From Oscillospiraceae bacterium (GTDB lineage Bacteria; Bacillota; Clostridia; Oscillospirales; Oscillospiraceae): 64,000 nt of DNA. The position numbers were made by a program, and so were the translations under genes. This document shows positions 1-8,956 of the stretch, one piece after another (the first letter of the stretch is position 1; each line of letters begins with the position of its first letter). Under the pieces are notes generated by a model, which was not told the origin of the DNA, searched no databases, and saw only the letters and a list, made by a program, of their open reading frames with translations. Where the stretch lies: contig AP025583.1 in the NCBI GenBank assembly GCA_022846095.1, positions 2,046,001 through 2,110,000 on the forward strand. The letters are read 5' to 3'.

Positions 1-135
1 GATGAAGCACTTCACCCGGCCCTCCAGAATGTAGTAGAACTGGGCGGCCTCCGTTTCCTGGAGGTAGATGAACTGGCCGGGGGCGTAAAGCGCCGGCCGC
101 CGGCCCTCGGCCAGGGGGGCCCAAATGTCGGACAT
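1..135 (-). CDS. Crp/Fnr-type regulator, N-terminal fragment
   Basis: The first 45 codons of a gene that runs off the left edge of the window. The start is the ATG read leftward from 135, with GGAGG about 7 bases upstream. The translation begins [11 protein letters not shown] and contains [13 protein letters not shown] followed by [13 protein letters not shown], the first strands of a cyclic-nucleotide-binding (cNMP) beta-roll as in Crp/Fnr family proteins. The effector pocket and helix-turn-helix lie outside the window, so ligand and targets cannot be inferred. It is divergent from leuC, so the shared 100-base gap may hold sites for this regulator. An isolated cNMP-domain protein of another kind remains possible. 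Confidence 0.7.
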   Translation of the reverse strand, partial: MSDIWAPLAEGRRPALYAPGQFIYLQETEAAQFYYILEGRVKCFI

Positions 136-147
136 GGGATCGCCTCC

Positions 148-210
148 TTGCCCCCAAATTGTATCATACTTTACATTCTTTCCGCAAGAGCTCTGTCATA
201 ATGGGGGCAA
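148..210. promoter_or_regulatory. Perfect 9-bp inverted repeat between Crp/Fnr gene and leuC
   Basis: TTGCCCCCA at 148-156 is the exact reverse complement of TGGGGGCAA at 202-210. The arms lie 54 bp apart centre to centre, roughly five helical turns. One arm sits at the expected transcription start of the leftward gene, the other directly follows the CATAAT (197-202) that could serve leuC. This is consistent with a paired operator, but no regulator is shown to bind it. Confidence 0.35.
158..187 (-). promoter_or_regulatory. Putative promoter of the Crp/Fnr-type gene
   Basis: Read on the minus strand, TTGCGG (182-187) and TACAAT (158-163) are separated by 18 bases, a fair sigma-A match. Transcription would start close to the left arm of the inverted repeat at 148-156. 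Confidence 0.45.
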
Positions 211-236
211 CAAGAAACGACAGGAGGGACCCAAGG

Positions 237-1514
237 ATGGGAATGACCATGACCCAAAAGATCCTGGCCAAGCACGCGGGCCTGGACGCGGTGGAGGCCG
301 GGCAGCTCATTGAGGCCAGGCTGGATCTGGTGCTGGGCAACGACATCACCACCCCCGTGGCCATCACGGAGTTTGACAAGGCGGGGCTGACCGAGATCTT
401 CGACCGGGACAAAATCGCCATCGTGCTGGACCACTACACGCCCTGCAAGGACATCAAGGCGGCCCAGCTCTGCGCCCGGGCCAGGGAGTTTGCAAAGCGC
501 TTCTCCATCACCCACTTCTACGACGTGGGCGAAATGGGGGTGGAGCACGCCCTGCTGCCCGAGCAGGGCCTCACCGCCCCCGGCGAGGCCATCATCGGGG
601 CCGACTCCCACACCTGCACCTACGGGGCCCTGGGCGCCTTCTCCACCGGCGTGGGCTCCACCGACATGGCCGCGGGCATGGCGACCGGCCTGTGCTGGTT
701 CAAGGTGCCCTCCGCCATCAAGGTCACGCTGAAGGGTAGGCTCCAGCCCTATGTGTCGGGCAAGGACGTGATCCTCCACCTCATCGGGACCATCGGGGTG
801 GACGGCGCGCTGTACCAGTCCCTGGAGTTTGCCGGGGAGGGGGTGGCGGAGCTGTCCATGGACGACCGCTTCACCATCGCCAACATGGCCATTGAGGCGG
901 GGGCCAAGAACGGCATCTTCCCGGTGGACGGCAAGACCCGCGCCTACCTGGAGGGCCGGGTGGACCGCCCCTGGCAGGCCGTGGAGGCGGACTCCGACGC
1001 GGTGTACGACCGCGAGGTGGTCATCGACCTGGACGCCCTCAAGCCCACCGTGGCCCTGCCCCACCTGCCCTCCAACACCCGCACCGTGGACCAGGTGGCG
1101 GGCACCCCCATCCAGCAGGTGGTCATCGGCTCCTGCACCAACGGGCGGCTGGACGACCTGCGCCAGGCCGCCGAGATCCTGAACGGCCGCAGGGTGGCCG
1201 ACGGGGTGCGCTGCATCGTCATCCCCGCCACCCAGCAGATCTATCTGGACGCCATGAAGGCCGGGTACGTGGAGGCCTTCATCAAGTCCGGCTGCGCCGT
1301 CTCCACCCCCACCTGCGGCCCCTGCCTGGGCGGCCACATGGGTGTGCTCTCCGACGGGGAGCGGGCGGTGTCCACCACCAACCGCAACTTCGTGGGCCGC
1401 ATGGGCCCCGTGTCCTCTGAAATTATTCTGGCCAACCCGGCCGTGGCCGCCGCCTCGGCGGTGGCGGGCTGCGTGGCCGACCCGGCCGAGCTTATGGGAG
1501 GTGTCAAGGAATGA
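237..1514 (+). CDS. leuC: 3-isopropylmalate dehydratase, large subunit
   Basis: Large subunit of isopropylmalate isomerase, which interconverts 2- and 3-isopropylmalate in leucine synthesis using a [4Fe-4S] cluster. The 425-residue length fits the shorter LeuC class common in Clostridia and archaea. Cluster-ligand motifs are visible: IGSCTNG near residue 300 and CGPCLGGH near 360, plus DSHTCTYG near residue 125. The ATG at 237 is chosen because AGGAGG (222-227) lies 9 bases upstream; an in-frame opening from 159 lacks a ribosome site. The stop overlaps leuD by four bases (ATGA), so the two subunits are translationally coupled. leuB follows the same way. leuA is not in the window. Confidence 0.95.
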   Translation: MGMTMTQKILAKHAGLDAVEAGQLIEARLDLVLGNDITTPVAITEFDKAGLTEIFDRDKIAIVLDHYTPCKDIKAAQLCARAREFAKRFSITHFYDVGEMGVEHALLPEQGLTAPGEAIIGADSHTCTYGALGAFSTGVGSTDMAAGMATGLCWFKVPSAIKVTLKGRLQPYVSGKDVILHLIGTIGVDGALYQSLEFAGEGVAELSMDDRFTIANMAIEAGAKNGIFPVDGKTRAYLEGRVDRPWQAVEADSDAVYDREVVIDLDALKPTVALPHLPSNTRTVDQVAGTPIQQVVIGSCTNGRLDDLRQAAEILNGRRVADGVRCIVIPATQQIYLDAMKAGYVEAFIKSGCAVSTPTCGPCLGGHMGVLSDGERAVSTTNRNFVGRMGPVSSEIILANPAVAAASAVAGCVADPAELMGGVKE

Positions 1515-1996
1515 AGGTTTACAAATACGGCGACAACGTGGATACCGACGTGATTATCCCCGCCCGGTACTTAAACGCCCCCGACGAGAAGTCCCTGGCC
1601 TCCCACTGCATGGAGGACATCGACGACAAGTTCGCCTCCTGCGTGGAGGAGGGCGACATCGTGGTGGCGGGCAGCAATTTCGGCTGCGGCTCCTCCCGGG
1701 AGCACGCTCCCCTGGCCATCAAGGCCTGCGGCGTGAAGTGCGTCATCGCGGCCTCCTTCGCCCGCATCTTCTACCGCAACGCCATCAACATCGGCTTCCC
1801 CATCCTGGAGTGCCCGGAGGCCGCCGCGGCCATCCGGCCAGGCGACGCGGTGCGTGTGGACTTCCAGAGCGGCGTCATCACCGACGAGACCCTGGGCAAG
1901 ACCTTCCAGGCCGCGCCCTTCCCGGCCTTCGTCAGCGGCATCATCGACAACGGCGGCCTGCTGAAGTCCCTCAAGGCCCGGGGGGTGGCGAAATGA
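1511..1996 (+). CDS. leuD: 3-isopropylmalate dehydratase, small subunit
   Basis: Small (swivelling-domain) subunit of isopropylmalate isomerase, 161 residues, the usual size of the short LeuD class that pairs with 420-residue LeuC. The family signature [14 protein letters not shown] lies near residues 55-68, and the protein opens [20 protein letters not shown], typical of LeuD. It overlaps leuC at its start and leuB at its end by four bases each, so the three cistrons form a tightly coupled leuCDB unit. No internal promoter was seen. Confidence 0.96.
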   Translation: MKVYKYGDNVDTDVIIPARYLNAPDEKSLASHCMEDIDDKFASCVEEGDIVVAGSNFGCGSSREHAPLAIKACGVKCVIAASFARIFYRNAINIGFPILECPEAAAAIRPGDAVRVDFQSGVITDETLGKTFQAAPFPAFVSGIIDNGGLLKSLKARGVAK

Positions 1997-3069
1997 ACTA
2001 CAAAATCGCGCTGATCAAAGGCGACGGCATCGGCCCCGAGGTGGTAAACGAGGCCGTGGGCGTGCTGGACGCGGTGGGGGAGAAGTTCGGCCACAGCTTT
2101 CAGTATGTAGACGTGCTGCTGGGCGGCTGTGCCACCGACGCGGTGGGCAAGTCCTACCCCGACGGCACCGCCGAGACCTGCAGGGCCTGCGACGCTGTGC
2201 TGCTGGGCGCCGTGGGCGGGCCCAAGTGGGGCTCCGACAAGCCCGCCGAGCAGCGGCCGGAGACCGCGCTGCTGGCCATCCGCAAGGATTTGGGGCTGTA
2301 CGCCAACCTCCGGCCCGCCACCCTGCGCCCCGCCATGGCGGACGCCTGCCCCCTGAAAAAGGAGACCGCCCAAAAGGGCATCGACCTGATGATGGTGCGG
2401 GAGCTCACCGGCGGCATCTACTTCGGCAAGCGGGACCGCTACGACACCGAGGACAGGGGGGTGGAGTGCACCGACCTGATGGCCTATTCCGAAAAAGAGA
2501 TCGAGCGCATCGGGAGAAGGGCCTTTGAGCTGGCCCGCCTGCGCCGCAAGAAGGTGTCCAGCGTGGATAAGGCCAACGTGCTGGAGACCTCCCGCCTGTG
2601 GCGCACGGTCATGCACCGCCTGGCGGCGGAGTACCCCGACGTGGCCTACGAGGACGTGCTGGTGGACAACTGCGCCATGCAGCTTGTGAAGGATCCCGGC
2701 CAGTTTGATGTGGTGGTCACCGAGAATATGTTCGGCGACATCCTCTCCGACGAGGCCAGCATGGTCACCGGGTCCATCGGCCTGCTGCCCTCGGCCTCCA
2801 TCGGGGACAGCGCCCCCGGCCTCTACGAGCCCATCCACGGCTCCGCCCCCGACATCGCGGGGCAGGACAAGGCCAACCCCATCGCCACCATCCTGTCCGT
2901 GGCGATGATGATGCGCTACTCCTTCCACCTGCCGGCGGAGGCGGAGGCCATTGAGGGCGCCGTGGACGCAGTGCTGGCCGACGGCTGGCGCACCCCCGAC
3001 ATCGCGGAGCCGGGGGTGGCCCCCATCGGCACCCGGGAAATGGGGCGGCTCATCCGCGAAAAAATCTGA
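1993..3069 (+). CDS. leuB: 3-isopropylmalate dehydrogenase
   Basis: NAD-dependent oxidative decarboxylation of 3-isopropylmalate, the third committed step of leucine synthesis. The 358-residue protein starts [17 protein letters not shown], the beta-decarboxylating dehydrogenase opening. Substrate and metal motifs are visible: [12 protein letters not shown] near residue 137, [16 protein letters not shown] near 240, and [13 protein letters not shown] with KANPIA near 280-300. The ATG overlaps the leuD stop, which decides the start; a longer in-frame reading extends upstream through leuD without support. It ends the leucine operon and is followed within about 10 bases by a strong terminator. Confidence 0.96.
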   Translation: MNYKIALIKGDGIGPEVVNEAVGVLDAVGEKFGHSFQYVDVLLGGCATDAVGKSYPDGTAETCRACDAVLLGAVGGPKWGSDKPAEQRPETALLAIRKDLGLYANLRPATLRPAMADACPLKKETAQKGIDLMMVRELTGGIYFGKRDRYDTEDRGVECTDLMAYSEKEIERIGRRAFELARLRRKKVSSVDKANVLETSRLWRTVMHRLAAEYPDVAYEDVLVDNCAMQLVKDPGQFDVVVTENMFGDILSDEASMVTGSIGLLPSASIGDSAPGLYEPIHGSAPDIAGQDKANPIATILSVAMMMRYSFHLPAEAEAIEGAVDAVLADGWRTPDIAEPGVAPIGTREMGRLIREKI

Positions 3070-3079
3070 CAGAGGAGGG

Positions 3080-3114
3080 AACCGGGCGGATGGCTTGCTA
3101 TCCGCCCGGTTTTC
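3080..3114 (+). terminator. Terminator of leuCDB
   Basis: An 11-bp perfect stem, AACCGGGCGGA (3080-3090) and TCCGCCCGGTT (3101-3111), closes a 10-base loop and runs into a short T-rich tail. Confidence 0.8.
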
Positions 3115-3147
3115 TGATAGAATTTTCGTTGACAATCGGGAAGGGAA

Positions 3148-3942
3148 GTGGCAAAATTGGTTCTGGCTGTCGACGTGGGCAATTCCATCACAACCGTGGG
3201 CCTCTTTGACGACGCGGGCGCGCTCCAATTCCGCTCCAGCATGACCACGGGCCGGGACGCCACCCGGGATCAGTGCGCGGTCTGCCTGCTGGACGTGTTC
3301 CGGCTCTACGGCGCGGATGTCCGGGCGGTTACCGGGGCGGTGATCTCCAGTGTGGTGCCCCCCGCCACCGCCTCCATGTGCGGGGCGGCGGAGCTACTGA
3401 CCGGGAGGTCCCCGATGCTGATGGGTCCCGGGGTCAAGACGGGCCTGAACATCAAGTCGGACATCCACGCCCAGATGGGCAGCGACATCGTGGCCTGCTC
3501 GGTGGCGGCCATCGCCCGCTACCCCTCGCCGGTCATCGTGGTGGACATGGGCACGGCCATCGCCATGTCGGTGCTGCTGGGCAACACCTACGAAGGCTGC
3601 GTCATCATGCCCGGCGTGCGGGTGGCGCTGGAGGCCCTGTCGGAGCGGGCCGCCGAGCTGCCCCATATCTCCATCGAGCCGCCCGGCTCCATCCTGGGCC
3701 ACAACACGGTGGACGCCATGCGCGCCGGGGTGGTCTTCGGCAACGCCAGTATGGTGGACGGCATGATCGAGCGCCTGGAGCAGGCCAGCGCCCCCGCCGC
3801 CGCGGTGGTGGCCACCGGGCCTGCCGCACCCGCCATTATCAAGCACTGTAAAAGAGAAATCCTTTACGACCCGGATCTGCTCCTGCACGGGCTCTATCTG
3901 ATTTATCAGAAGAACACCGCCGGCAGGCAGAAGAAGGGCTGA
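3148..3942 (+). CDS. coaX: Type III pantothenate kinase
   Basis: Phosphorylates pantothenate in the first step of coenzyme A synthesis. The ASKHA-fold phosphate motifs are DVGNS near the start and DMGTA near residue 130, with TGLNIK near 90, as in CoaX. Length is 264 residues from GTG 3148. The start is uncertain: GGGAAGGGAAG sits immediately before GTG 3148, leaving almost no spacing, whereas TTG 3157, three codons on, is 8 bases from it and gives MVLAVDVGN, closer to the family N-terminus. It is followed by an ECF S component gene that may import the substrate. Confidence 0.9.
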   Translation: MAKLVLAVDVGNSITTVGLFDDAGALQFRSSMTTGRDATRDQCAVCLLDVFRLYGADVRAVTGAVISSVVPPATASMCGAAELLTGRSPMLMGPGVKTGLNIKSDIHAQMGSDIVACSVAAIARYPSPVIVVDMGTAIAMSVLLGNTYEGCVIMPGVRVALEALSERAAELPHISIEPPGSILGHNTVDAMRAGVVFGNASMVDGMIERLEQASAPAAAVVATGPAAPAIIKHCKREILYDPDLLLHGLYLIYQKNTAGRQKKG

Positions 3943-3956
3943 CCCATTTTCCCGTG

Positions 3957-3980
3957 CTCAACGGCCCCTTGTGCCGTGAG
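3957..3980 (+). promoter_or_regulatory. Stem-loop with bulged A in the leader of the ECF S gene
   Basis: CTCA-A-CGGC (3957-3965) pairs with GCCG-TGAG (3973-3980), leaving a single unpaired A at 3961 and a 7-base loop. It sits 55 bases before the ECF S component start. A small hairpin with bulged adenosines recalls the pan RNA motif known upstream of pantothenate genes, but that motif has two conserved bulged A residues and I cannot confirm a match. Confidence 0.3.
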
Positions 3981-4035
3981 TAAATACATGCGCTGCATCC
4001 TTTTTATAAGGAGCGGCAGCAGGAGGTAATTTAAG

Positions 4036-4632
4036 ATGAACCGCAATCAGAAGTACCGTACCCTGACGGGCCTGGCCCTGTTCACCGCCATTGTGGTGGT
4101 GCTGCAAATCGTGGGCAGCTTCATCAAGTTCGGGCCGTTCTCCGTCTCACTGGTGCTCATCCCCATCGTGGTGGGCGCCGCAGTCTATGGGCCTAAGGCT
4201 GGCGCCTATCTGGGCGGCGTCTTCGGCGTGGTAGTGCTCATTGCCTGCATCACCGGCGCGGATCATGGCGGAGCCATCCTCTGGAACGCCAATCCGTTCC
4301 TCACGGCGCTGATTTGCCTGGCCAAGGGAATTTTGGCCGGACTGGCCGCCGGGGCGGTGTACACCGCGTTGGCCCGGCAGGGGAAGAACACCAATAAGGT
4401 TACGGGCACCGTCGTGGCCGCCGTGGTCTGCCCGGTGGTCAACACCGGAATCTTCATTCTTGGCCTGGCCGTATGCTTTCAGGATATTCTGGTCTCCTGG
4501 GCCGGAGGCAGCTCCGTGGTCTACTACATTCTGGTGGTACTGGTCGGCCTGAACTTCCTGATGGAGATGCTGATTAATATCATACTCAGCCCCGTCATCG
4601 TCCGCATCATCCAGGCCAAAGCACATATGTAA
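4036..4632 (+). CDS. ECF transporter S component, probably pantothenate-specific
   Basis: Small integral membrane protein of 198 residues with about six hydrophobic segments, consistent with the substrate-binding S subunit of an energy-coupling factor (ECF) vitamin transporter. The N-terminus (TGLALFTAIVVVLQIVG) resembles the S-component opening that contacts EcfT. It would rely on a shared EcfAA'T module encoded elsewhere. Its position directly after coaX is the main reason to suggest pantothenate as substrate (PanT-like); the sequence alone does not prove it. AGGAGG lies 7 bases before the ATG. Confidence 0.75.
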   Translation: MNRNQKYRTLTGLALFTAIVVVLQIVGSFIKFGPFSVSLVLIPIVVGAAVYGPKAGAYLGGVFGVVVLIACITGADHGGAILWNANPFLTALICLAKGILAGLAAGAVYTALARQGKNTNKVTGTVVAAVVCPVVNTGIFILGLAVCFQDILVSWAGGSSVVYYILVVLVGLNFLMEMLINIILSPVIVRIIQAKAHM

Positions 4633-4667
4633 CCCATTTTGAGTTTGTTTTTTGGAGGAGTTTCACC

Positions 4668-5858
<1,191 letters not shown>

Positions 5859-5871
5859 GACAAAAATGAGC

Positions 5872-5901
5872 GGCGGCGGGCCTTGTGCCCGCCGCCCTTT
5901 T
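5872..5901 (+). terminator. Terminator after the aminotransferase gene
   Basis: A 10-bp GC-rich stem, GGCGGCGGGC (5872-5881) with GCCCGCCGCC (5887-5896), a 5-base loop and a following TTTT. Confidence 0.8.
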
Positions 5902-5947
5902 GTGATATTCTTTTGGAGTTAAAAAACGAAGTAGAAGGGGTTTGTCC

Positions 5948-7387
5948 ATGAGTAACACCGCGATTTACGAGAGCCCGCTCTCCTCCCGCTACGCCAGCGA
6001 CGAGATGCTGCACCTCTTTTCCCCGGACAAAAAGTTCTCCACCTGGCGCAGGCTGTGGGTGGCCCTGGCCCGGGCCGAGATGGAGCTGGGCCTGCCTGTT
6101 TCCCCGGAGCAGGTGGCCGAGCTGGAGGCCCATCTGGACGACATCGACTATGACAAGGCCGCGGCGTATGAGAAGAAGCTCCGCCACGACGTGATGGCCC
6201 ACGTGCACACCTATGGTGACGCCTGCCCCAAGGCCATGCCCATCATCCACCTGGGGGCCACCAGCTGCTACGTGGGGGACAACACCGACATCATCCTCAT
6301 GCGGGAGGGCCTGGTCCTGGTGCGGGACAAGCTGGTGCAGGTGCTCTCCCACCTGGCCGCGTTTGCGCAGCGGTACAAGGCCCTGCCCACACTGGGCTTT
6401 ACCCATTTCCAGCCCGCCCAGCTCGTGACCGTGGGCAAGCGGGCCACCCTGTGGATGAACGAACTGCTGATGGATCTGGACGAGGTGGAGTACCGCATCT
6501 CCACCCTCAAGCTGCTGGGCTCCAAGGGCACCACCGGCACCCAGGCCAGCTTCCTGGAGCTCTTCGAGGGGGACCACGAAAAGGTCAGGCGCCTGGAGGA
6601 GAAGATTGCCGCCGAGCTGGGCTTCGACGGCGTGGTGCCCGTGTCGGGGCAGACCTACTCCCGCAAGCTGGACGCCGGGGTGCTGTCCACCCTGTCCGGC
6701 GTGGCCCAGAGCGCCAGCAAGTTCGCCACCGACATGCGCCTGCTGTGCCACCTCAAGGAGGTGGAGGAGCCCTTTGAGAAGAACCAGATCGGCTCCTCGG
6801 CCATGCCCTATAAGCGCAACCCCATGCGCTGCGAGCGCATCTGCTCCCTGGCCCGCTACGTGATGGTGGATGCCCAGAACCCCGCGATGACCGCGGCCAC
6901 CCAGTGGTTCGAGCGCACCCTGGACGACTCGGCCAACAAGCGCATCGCCGTGCCAGAGGCCTTCCTGGCCGTGGACGCCATTTTGAATATCTACGCCAAC
7001 GTGTGCGCCAACCTGGTGGTCCATGAGAAGGTCATCGAGCGCCGCGTGCTGGAGGAGCTGCCCTTCATGGCCAGCGAGAACATCATGATGGACGCGGTAA
7101 AGAAGGGCGGCAACCGCCAGGAGCTCCACGAGCGCATCCGGCTCCACGCCCTGGAGGCAGGGCGCAGCGTAAAGGATCTCGGCCTGCCCAACAACCTGAT
7201 CGATCTGCTCGCCGCCGACCCCCTGTTCGGCATGACCCGCGAGGAGCTCTCCGCCCATCTGGAGCCCGCCCGCTATATCGGCCGCTGCCCGGAGCAGGTG
7301 GACGACTTCCTGGCCCGGGAGGTCCGGCCCGTGCTGGAGCGCTATGCCGGGGCACTGGAGAAGCAGGAGACCGAGCTGAAGGTCTGA
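5948..7387 (+). CDS. purB: Adenylosuccinate lyase
   Basis: Cleaves succinyl-AICAR and adenylosuccinate with release of fumarate, acting twice in purine synthesis. The 479-residue length is that of the longer PurB class. The fumarase/aspartase superfamily signature GSSAMPYKRNP lies near residue 280; THFQPAQLVTVGKR near 155 and a GTTGTQASF loop near 197 form the active site with it. ATG 5948 is preferred over TTG 5942 because AGAAGGGG lies 7 bases before it. No neighbour is a purine gene. pfkA follows 40 bases later. Confidence 0.95.
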   Translation: MSNTAIYESPLSSRYASDEMLHLFSPDKKFSTWRRLWVALARAEMELGLPVSPEQVAELEAHLDDIDYDKAAAYEKKLRHDVMAHVHTYGDACPKAMPIIHLGATSCYVGDNTDIILMREGLVLVRDKLVQVLSHLAAFAQRYKALPTLGFTHFQPAQLVTVGKRATLWMNELLMDLDEVEYRISTLKLLGSKGTTGTQASFLELFEGDHEKVRRLEEKIAAELGFDGVVPVSGQTYSRKLDAGVLSTLSGVAQSASKFATDMRLLCHLKEVEEPFEKNQIGSSAMPYKRNPMRCERICSLARYVMVDAQNPAMTAATQWFERTLDDSANKRIAVPEAFLAVDAILNIYANVCANLVVHEKVIERRVLEELPFMASENIMMDAVKKGGNRQELHERIRLHALEAGRSVKDLGLPNNLIDLLAADPLFGMTREELSAHLEPARYIGRCPEQVDDFLAREVRPVLERYAGALEKQETELKV

Positions 7388-7427
7388 TCCTAGCCGTTTT
7401 GAGAACAAGAAAGGAAGCGTGTCATTT

Positions 7428-8408
7428 ATGGAGAATGCTGTCCGCCGCATCGGCGTGCTGACCAGCGGGGGAGACGCCCCCGGCATGAACGCCGCCATCC
7501 GCTCCGTGGTGCGTACCGCCACCAGTATGGGGATCGAGTGCGTGGGCATCCGCCGGGGCTACAACGGCCTTATCACCGGGGATTTTGAACGCATGGATTT
7601 CGAGAGCGTCAGCGGCCTGCTGCGCCGGGGGGGCACCGCGCTCTACTCCGCCCGCAGCGAGGAGTTCAAGACCGGGGCCGGGCGGGAGCGCGCGGTGGCC
7701 ACCTGCAAGCTGCTGGGCCTGGAGGGCATCGTGGGAATCGGCGGCGACGGCACCTTCCGGGGCCTGCTGGAGCTGTCCAAGACGGGCATCTCCGTGGTGG
7801 GCATCCCCGGCACCATCGACAACGACATCGCCTGCTCCACCTACACCATCGGCTACGACACCGCCTGCAACACCGCCATCGAGTCCATCGACAAGCTGCG
7901 GGACACCATGGCCTCCCACGAGCGCTGCTCCGTGGTGGAGGTCATGGGCCATACCGCGGGCCACCTGGCCCTCTATGTGGGCGTGGCCTGCGGCGCCACC
8001 TGCGTGCTGGTGCCCGAGCACGAGGTGGACTTTGAGCGGGACGTGATCGAGCCCATCCGCCGGGCCCGCCTGAGCGGGCGCACCCACTTCATGGTCATCG
8101 TGGCCGAGGGGGTGGCCAGCGCCTACGAGGTGGCCGGCAAGATCAAGGACTTTACCGCCCTGGATACCCGCGTCACCGTGCTGGGCCACGTGCAGCGGGG
8201 CGGCTCGCCCTCCGCCCGGGACCGCATCACCGCCACCTACATGGGCTATGAGGCCGTCCGCCTGCTGGCCGAGGGCAAGACCAACCGCGTGGTCTGTGTC
8301 CAGGGGGAGACCTACGTGGACTACGACATCGACGAGGCGCTGGGCATGCACAAGGGCCTCAACGAGCAGACCTACGACGTGATGCACGCCCTGACCGGCA
8401 TGGATTAG
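7428..8408 (+). CDS. pfkA: ATP-dependent 6-phosphofructokinase
   Basis: Phosphorylates fructose 6-phosphate to the 1,6-bisphosphate in glycolysis; 326 residues, close to standard bacterial PfkA. Diagnostic residues point to ATP: the nucleotide motif reads GGDGT (Gly at the position that is Asp in PPi enzymes) and the catalytic motif reads PGTIDND (Gly, not Lys). The N-terminus is IGVLTSGGDAPGMNAAIR. ATG 7428 is 10 bases after AAGGAAG; a GTG at 7419 is too close. It faces a PPi-type paralog across a repeat-filled gap, giving the cell two routes through the same step. Confidence 0.95.
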   Translation: MENAVRRIGVLTSGGDAPGMNAAIRSVVRTATSMGIECVGIRRGYNGLITGDFERMDFESVSGLLRRGGTALYSARSEEFKTGAGRERAVATCKLLGLEGIVGIGGDGTFRGLLELSKTGISVVGIPGTIDNDIACSTYTIGYDTACNTAIESIDKLRDTMASHERCSVVEVMGHTAGHLALYVGVACGATCVLVPEHEVDFERDVIEPIRRARLSGRTHFMVIVAEGVASAYEVAGKIKDFTALDTRVTVLGHVQRGGSPSARDRITATYMGYEAVRLLAEGKTNRVVCVQGETYVDYDIDEALGMHKGLNEQTYDVMHALTGMD

Positions 8409-8433
8409 TATATAACGTATCAGGATCGCAAAA

Positions 8434-8463
8434 GGGCCGCCGGAAGTTTTTCCGGCGGCCCTT
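8434..8463 (+). terminator. Terminator of pfkA (twin of the one at 8917)
   Basis: Perfect 12-bp stem GGGCCGCCGGAA / TTCCGGCGGCCC with a GTTT loop, preceded by CAGGATCGC. The full 28-base hairpin recurs identically at 8917-8944. Confidence 0.8.
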
Positions 8464-8797
8464 ACCGTTAGGGTGGCCTGTCATTGCGAGGAGGCTCCGC
8501 GGGGCCGACGCGGCAATCCGTTTCCTTTTTTGGAGGCCCGGCCTCCGGCGGCGGGATTCTTCGGTTGCAAAGAACCCCGGGAAGAAACAACCAGGGCCTG
8601 CGGGCCCTGGATCCAAGGGCCCCACGGCGGTGCGATTTAGGTAACTCGCAAAACTTGAAAGCGCTCAGAGCCCGGTTTGGCCTTTGCCCTTTGGTAGTCG
8701 GGCTCCCGCCCCTGCGGCACATGACCCGCCCAGACTTGAAAGTAGTTGCTGGTTAAGAAGTGCCTGAAAAGCCGCACGTACTGCCATGCCCCGTTCT

Positions 8798-8832
8798 CGT
8801 CATTGCGAGGGCCGCAGGCCCGTGGCAATCCG
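8798..8832. repeat. Dispersed repeat, CATTGCGAG...GGCAATCCG type
   Basis: CGTCATTGCGAG followed by a small GGCCGCAGGCC palindrome and GTGGCAATCCG. The copy at 29088-29122 is the reverse complement with a single central difference (CCGCGG for CCGTGG). A longer variant is at 8480-8520. Confidence 0.7.
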
Positions 8833-8848
8833 ACCCTTCCTCCGCGCC

Positions 8849-8890
8849 GTAGGGGCGATTCACGAATCGCCCGTCCAACATCGCCCGCCC
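8849..8890. repeat. REP-like repeat with GGGCGATTC palindrome, copy 1
   Basis: GTAGGGGCGATTCACGAATC then GCCCGTCCA, followed by CATCGCCCGCCCTATCCGCC. The 20-base palindromic core 8853-8872 is identical to copy 3 and is the reverse complement of copy 2. Confidence 0.7.
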
Positions 8891-8916
8891 TATCCGCCCA
8901 AGCGGCAGCAAGCTGA

Positions 8917-8947
8917 GGGCCGCCGGAAGTTTTTCCGGCGGCCCTTT
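8917..8947 (-). terminator. Terminator of the PPi-PFK gene (twin of 8434)
   Basis: Same 12-bp stem and four-base loop as at 8434-8461. On the gene side it is flanked by TTTCGATCCTG, the mirror of CAGGATCG that flanks the left copy. Confidence 0.75.
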
Positions 8948-8956
8948 CGATCCTGT

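Larger units (their letters stand above)
8464..8916. other. Noncoding interval with composite dispersed repeats
   Basis: About 450 bases between twin hairpins, with no convincing gene on either strand; short open frames here lack ribosome sites and family features. It holds two copies of an element that opens GTCATTGCGAG and closes GGCAATCCG (8480-8520 and 8798-8832) and one copy of a second element with core palindrome GGGCGATTC-AC-GAATCGCCC (8853-8872). Both recur inverted near 29.0-29.1 kb. The stretch 8540-8790 holds several GC-rich palindromes but nothing I can identify. Confidence 0.6.

Noticed and set aside
148-210. FNR box for the Crp/Fnr regulator
   Set aside because: The arms TTGCCCCCA/TGGGGGCAA and the 45-base gap do not fit the TTGAT-N4-ATCAA consensus.
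3129-3157. TTGACA-17-CAAAAT promoter for coaX
   Set aside because: It would start transcription inside the coaX coding region; the -10 is poor, and the gene starts before it.
8464-8916. Small open frames of 60-90 codons in the pfk gap
   Set aside because: They run through palindromic repeats, lack ribosome sites and give Arg/Pro/Gly-rich translations typical of GC-rich noncoding DNA.
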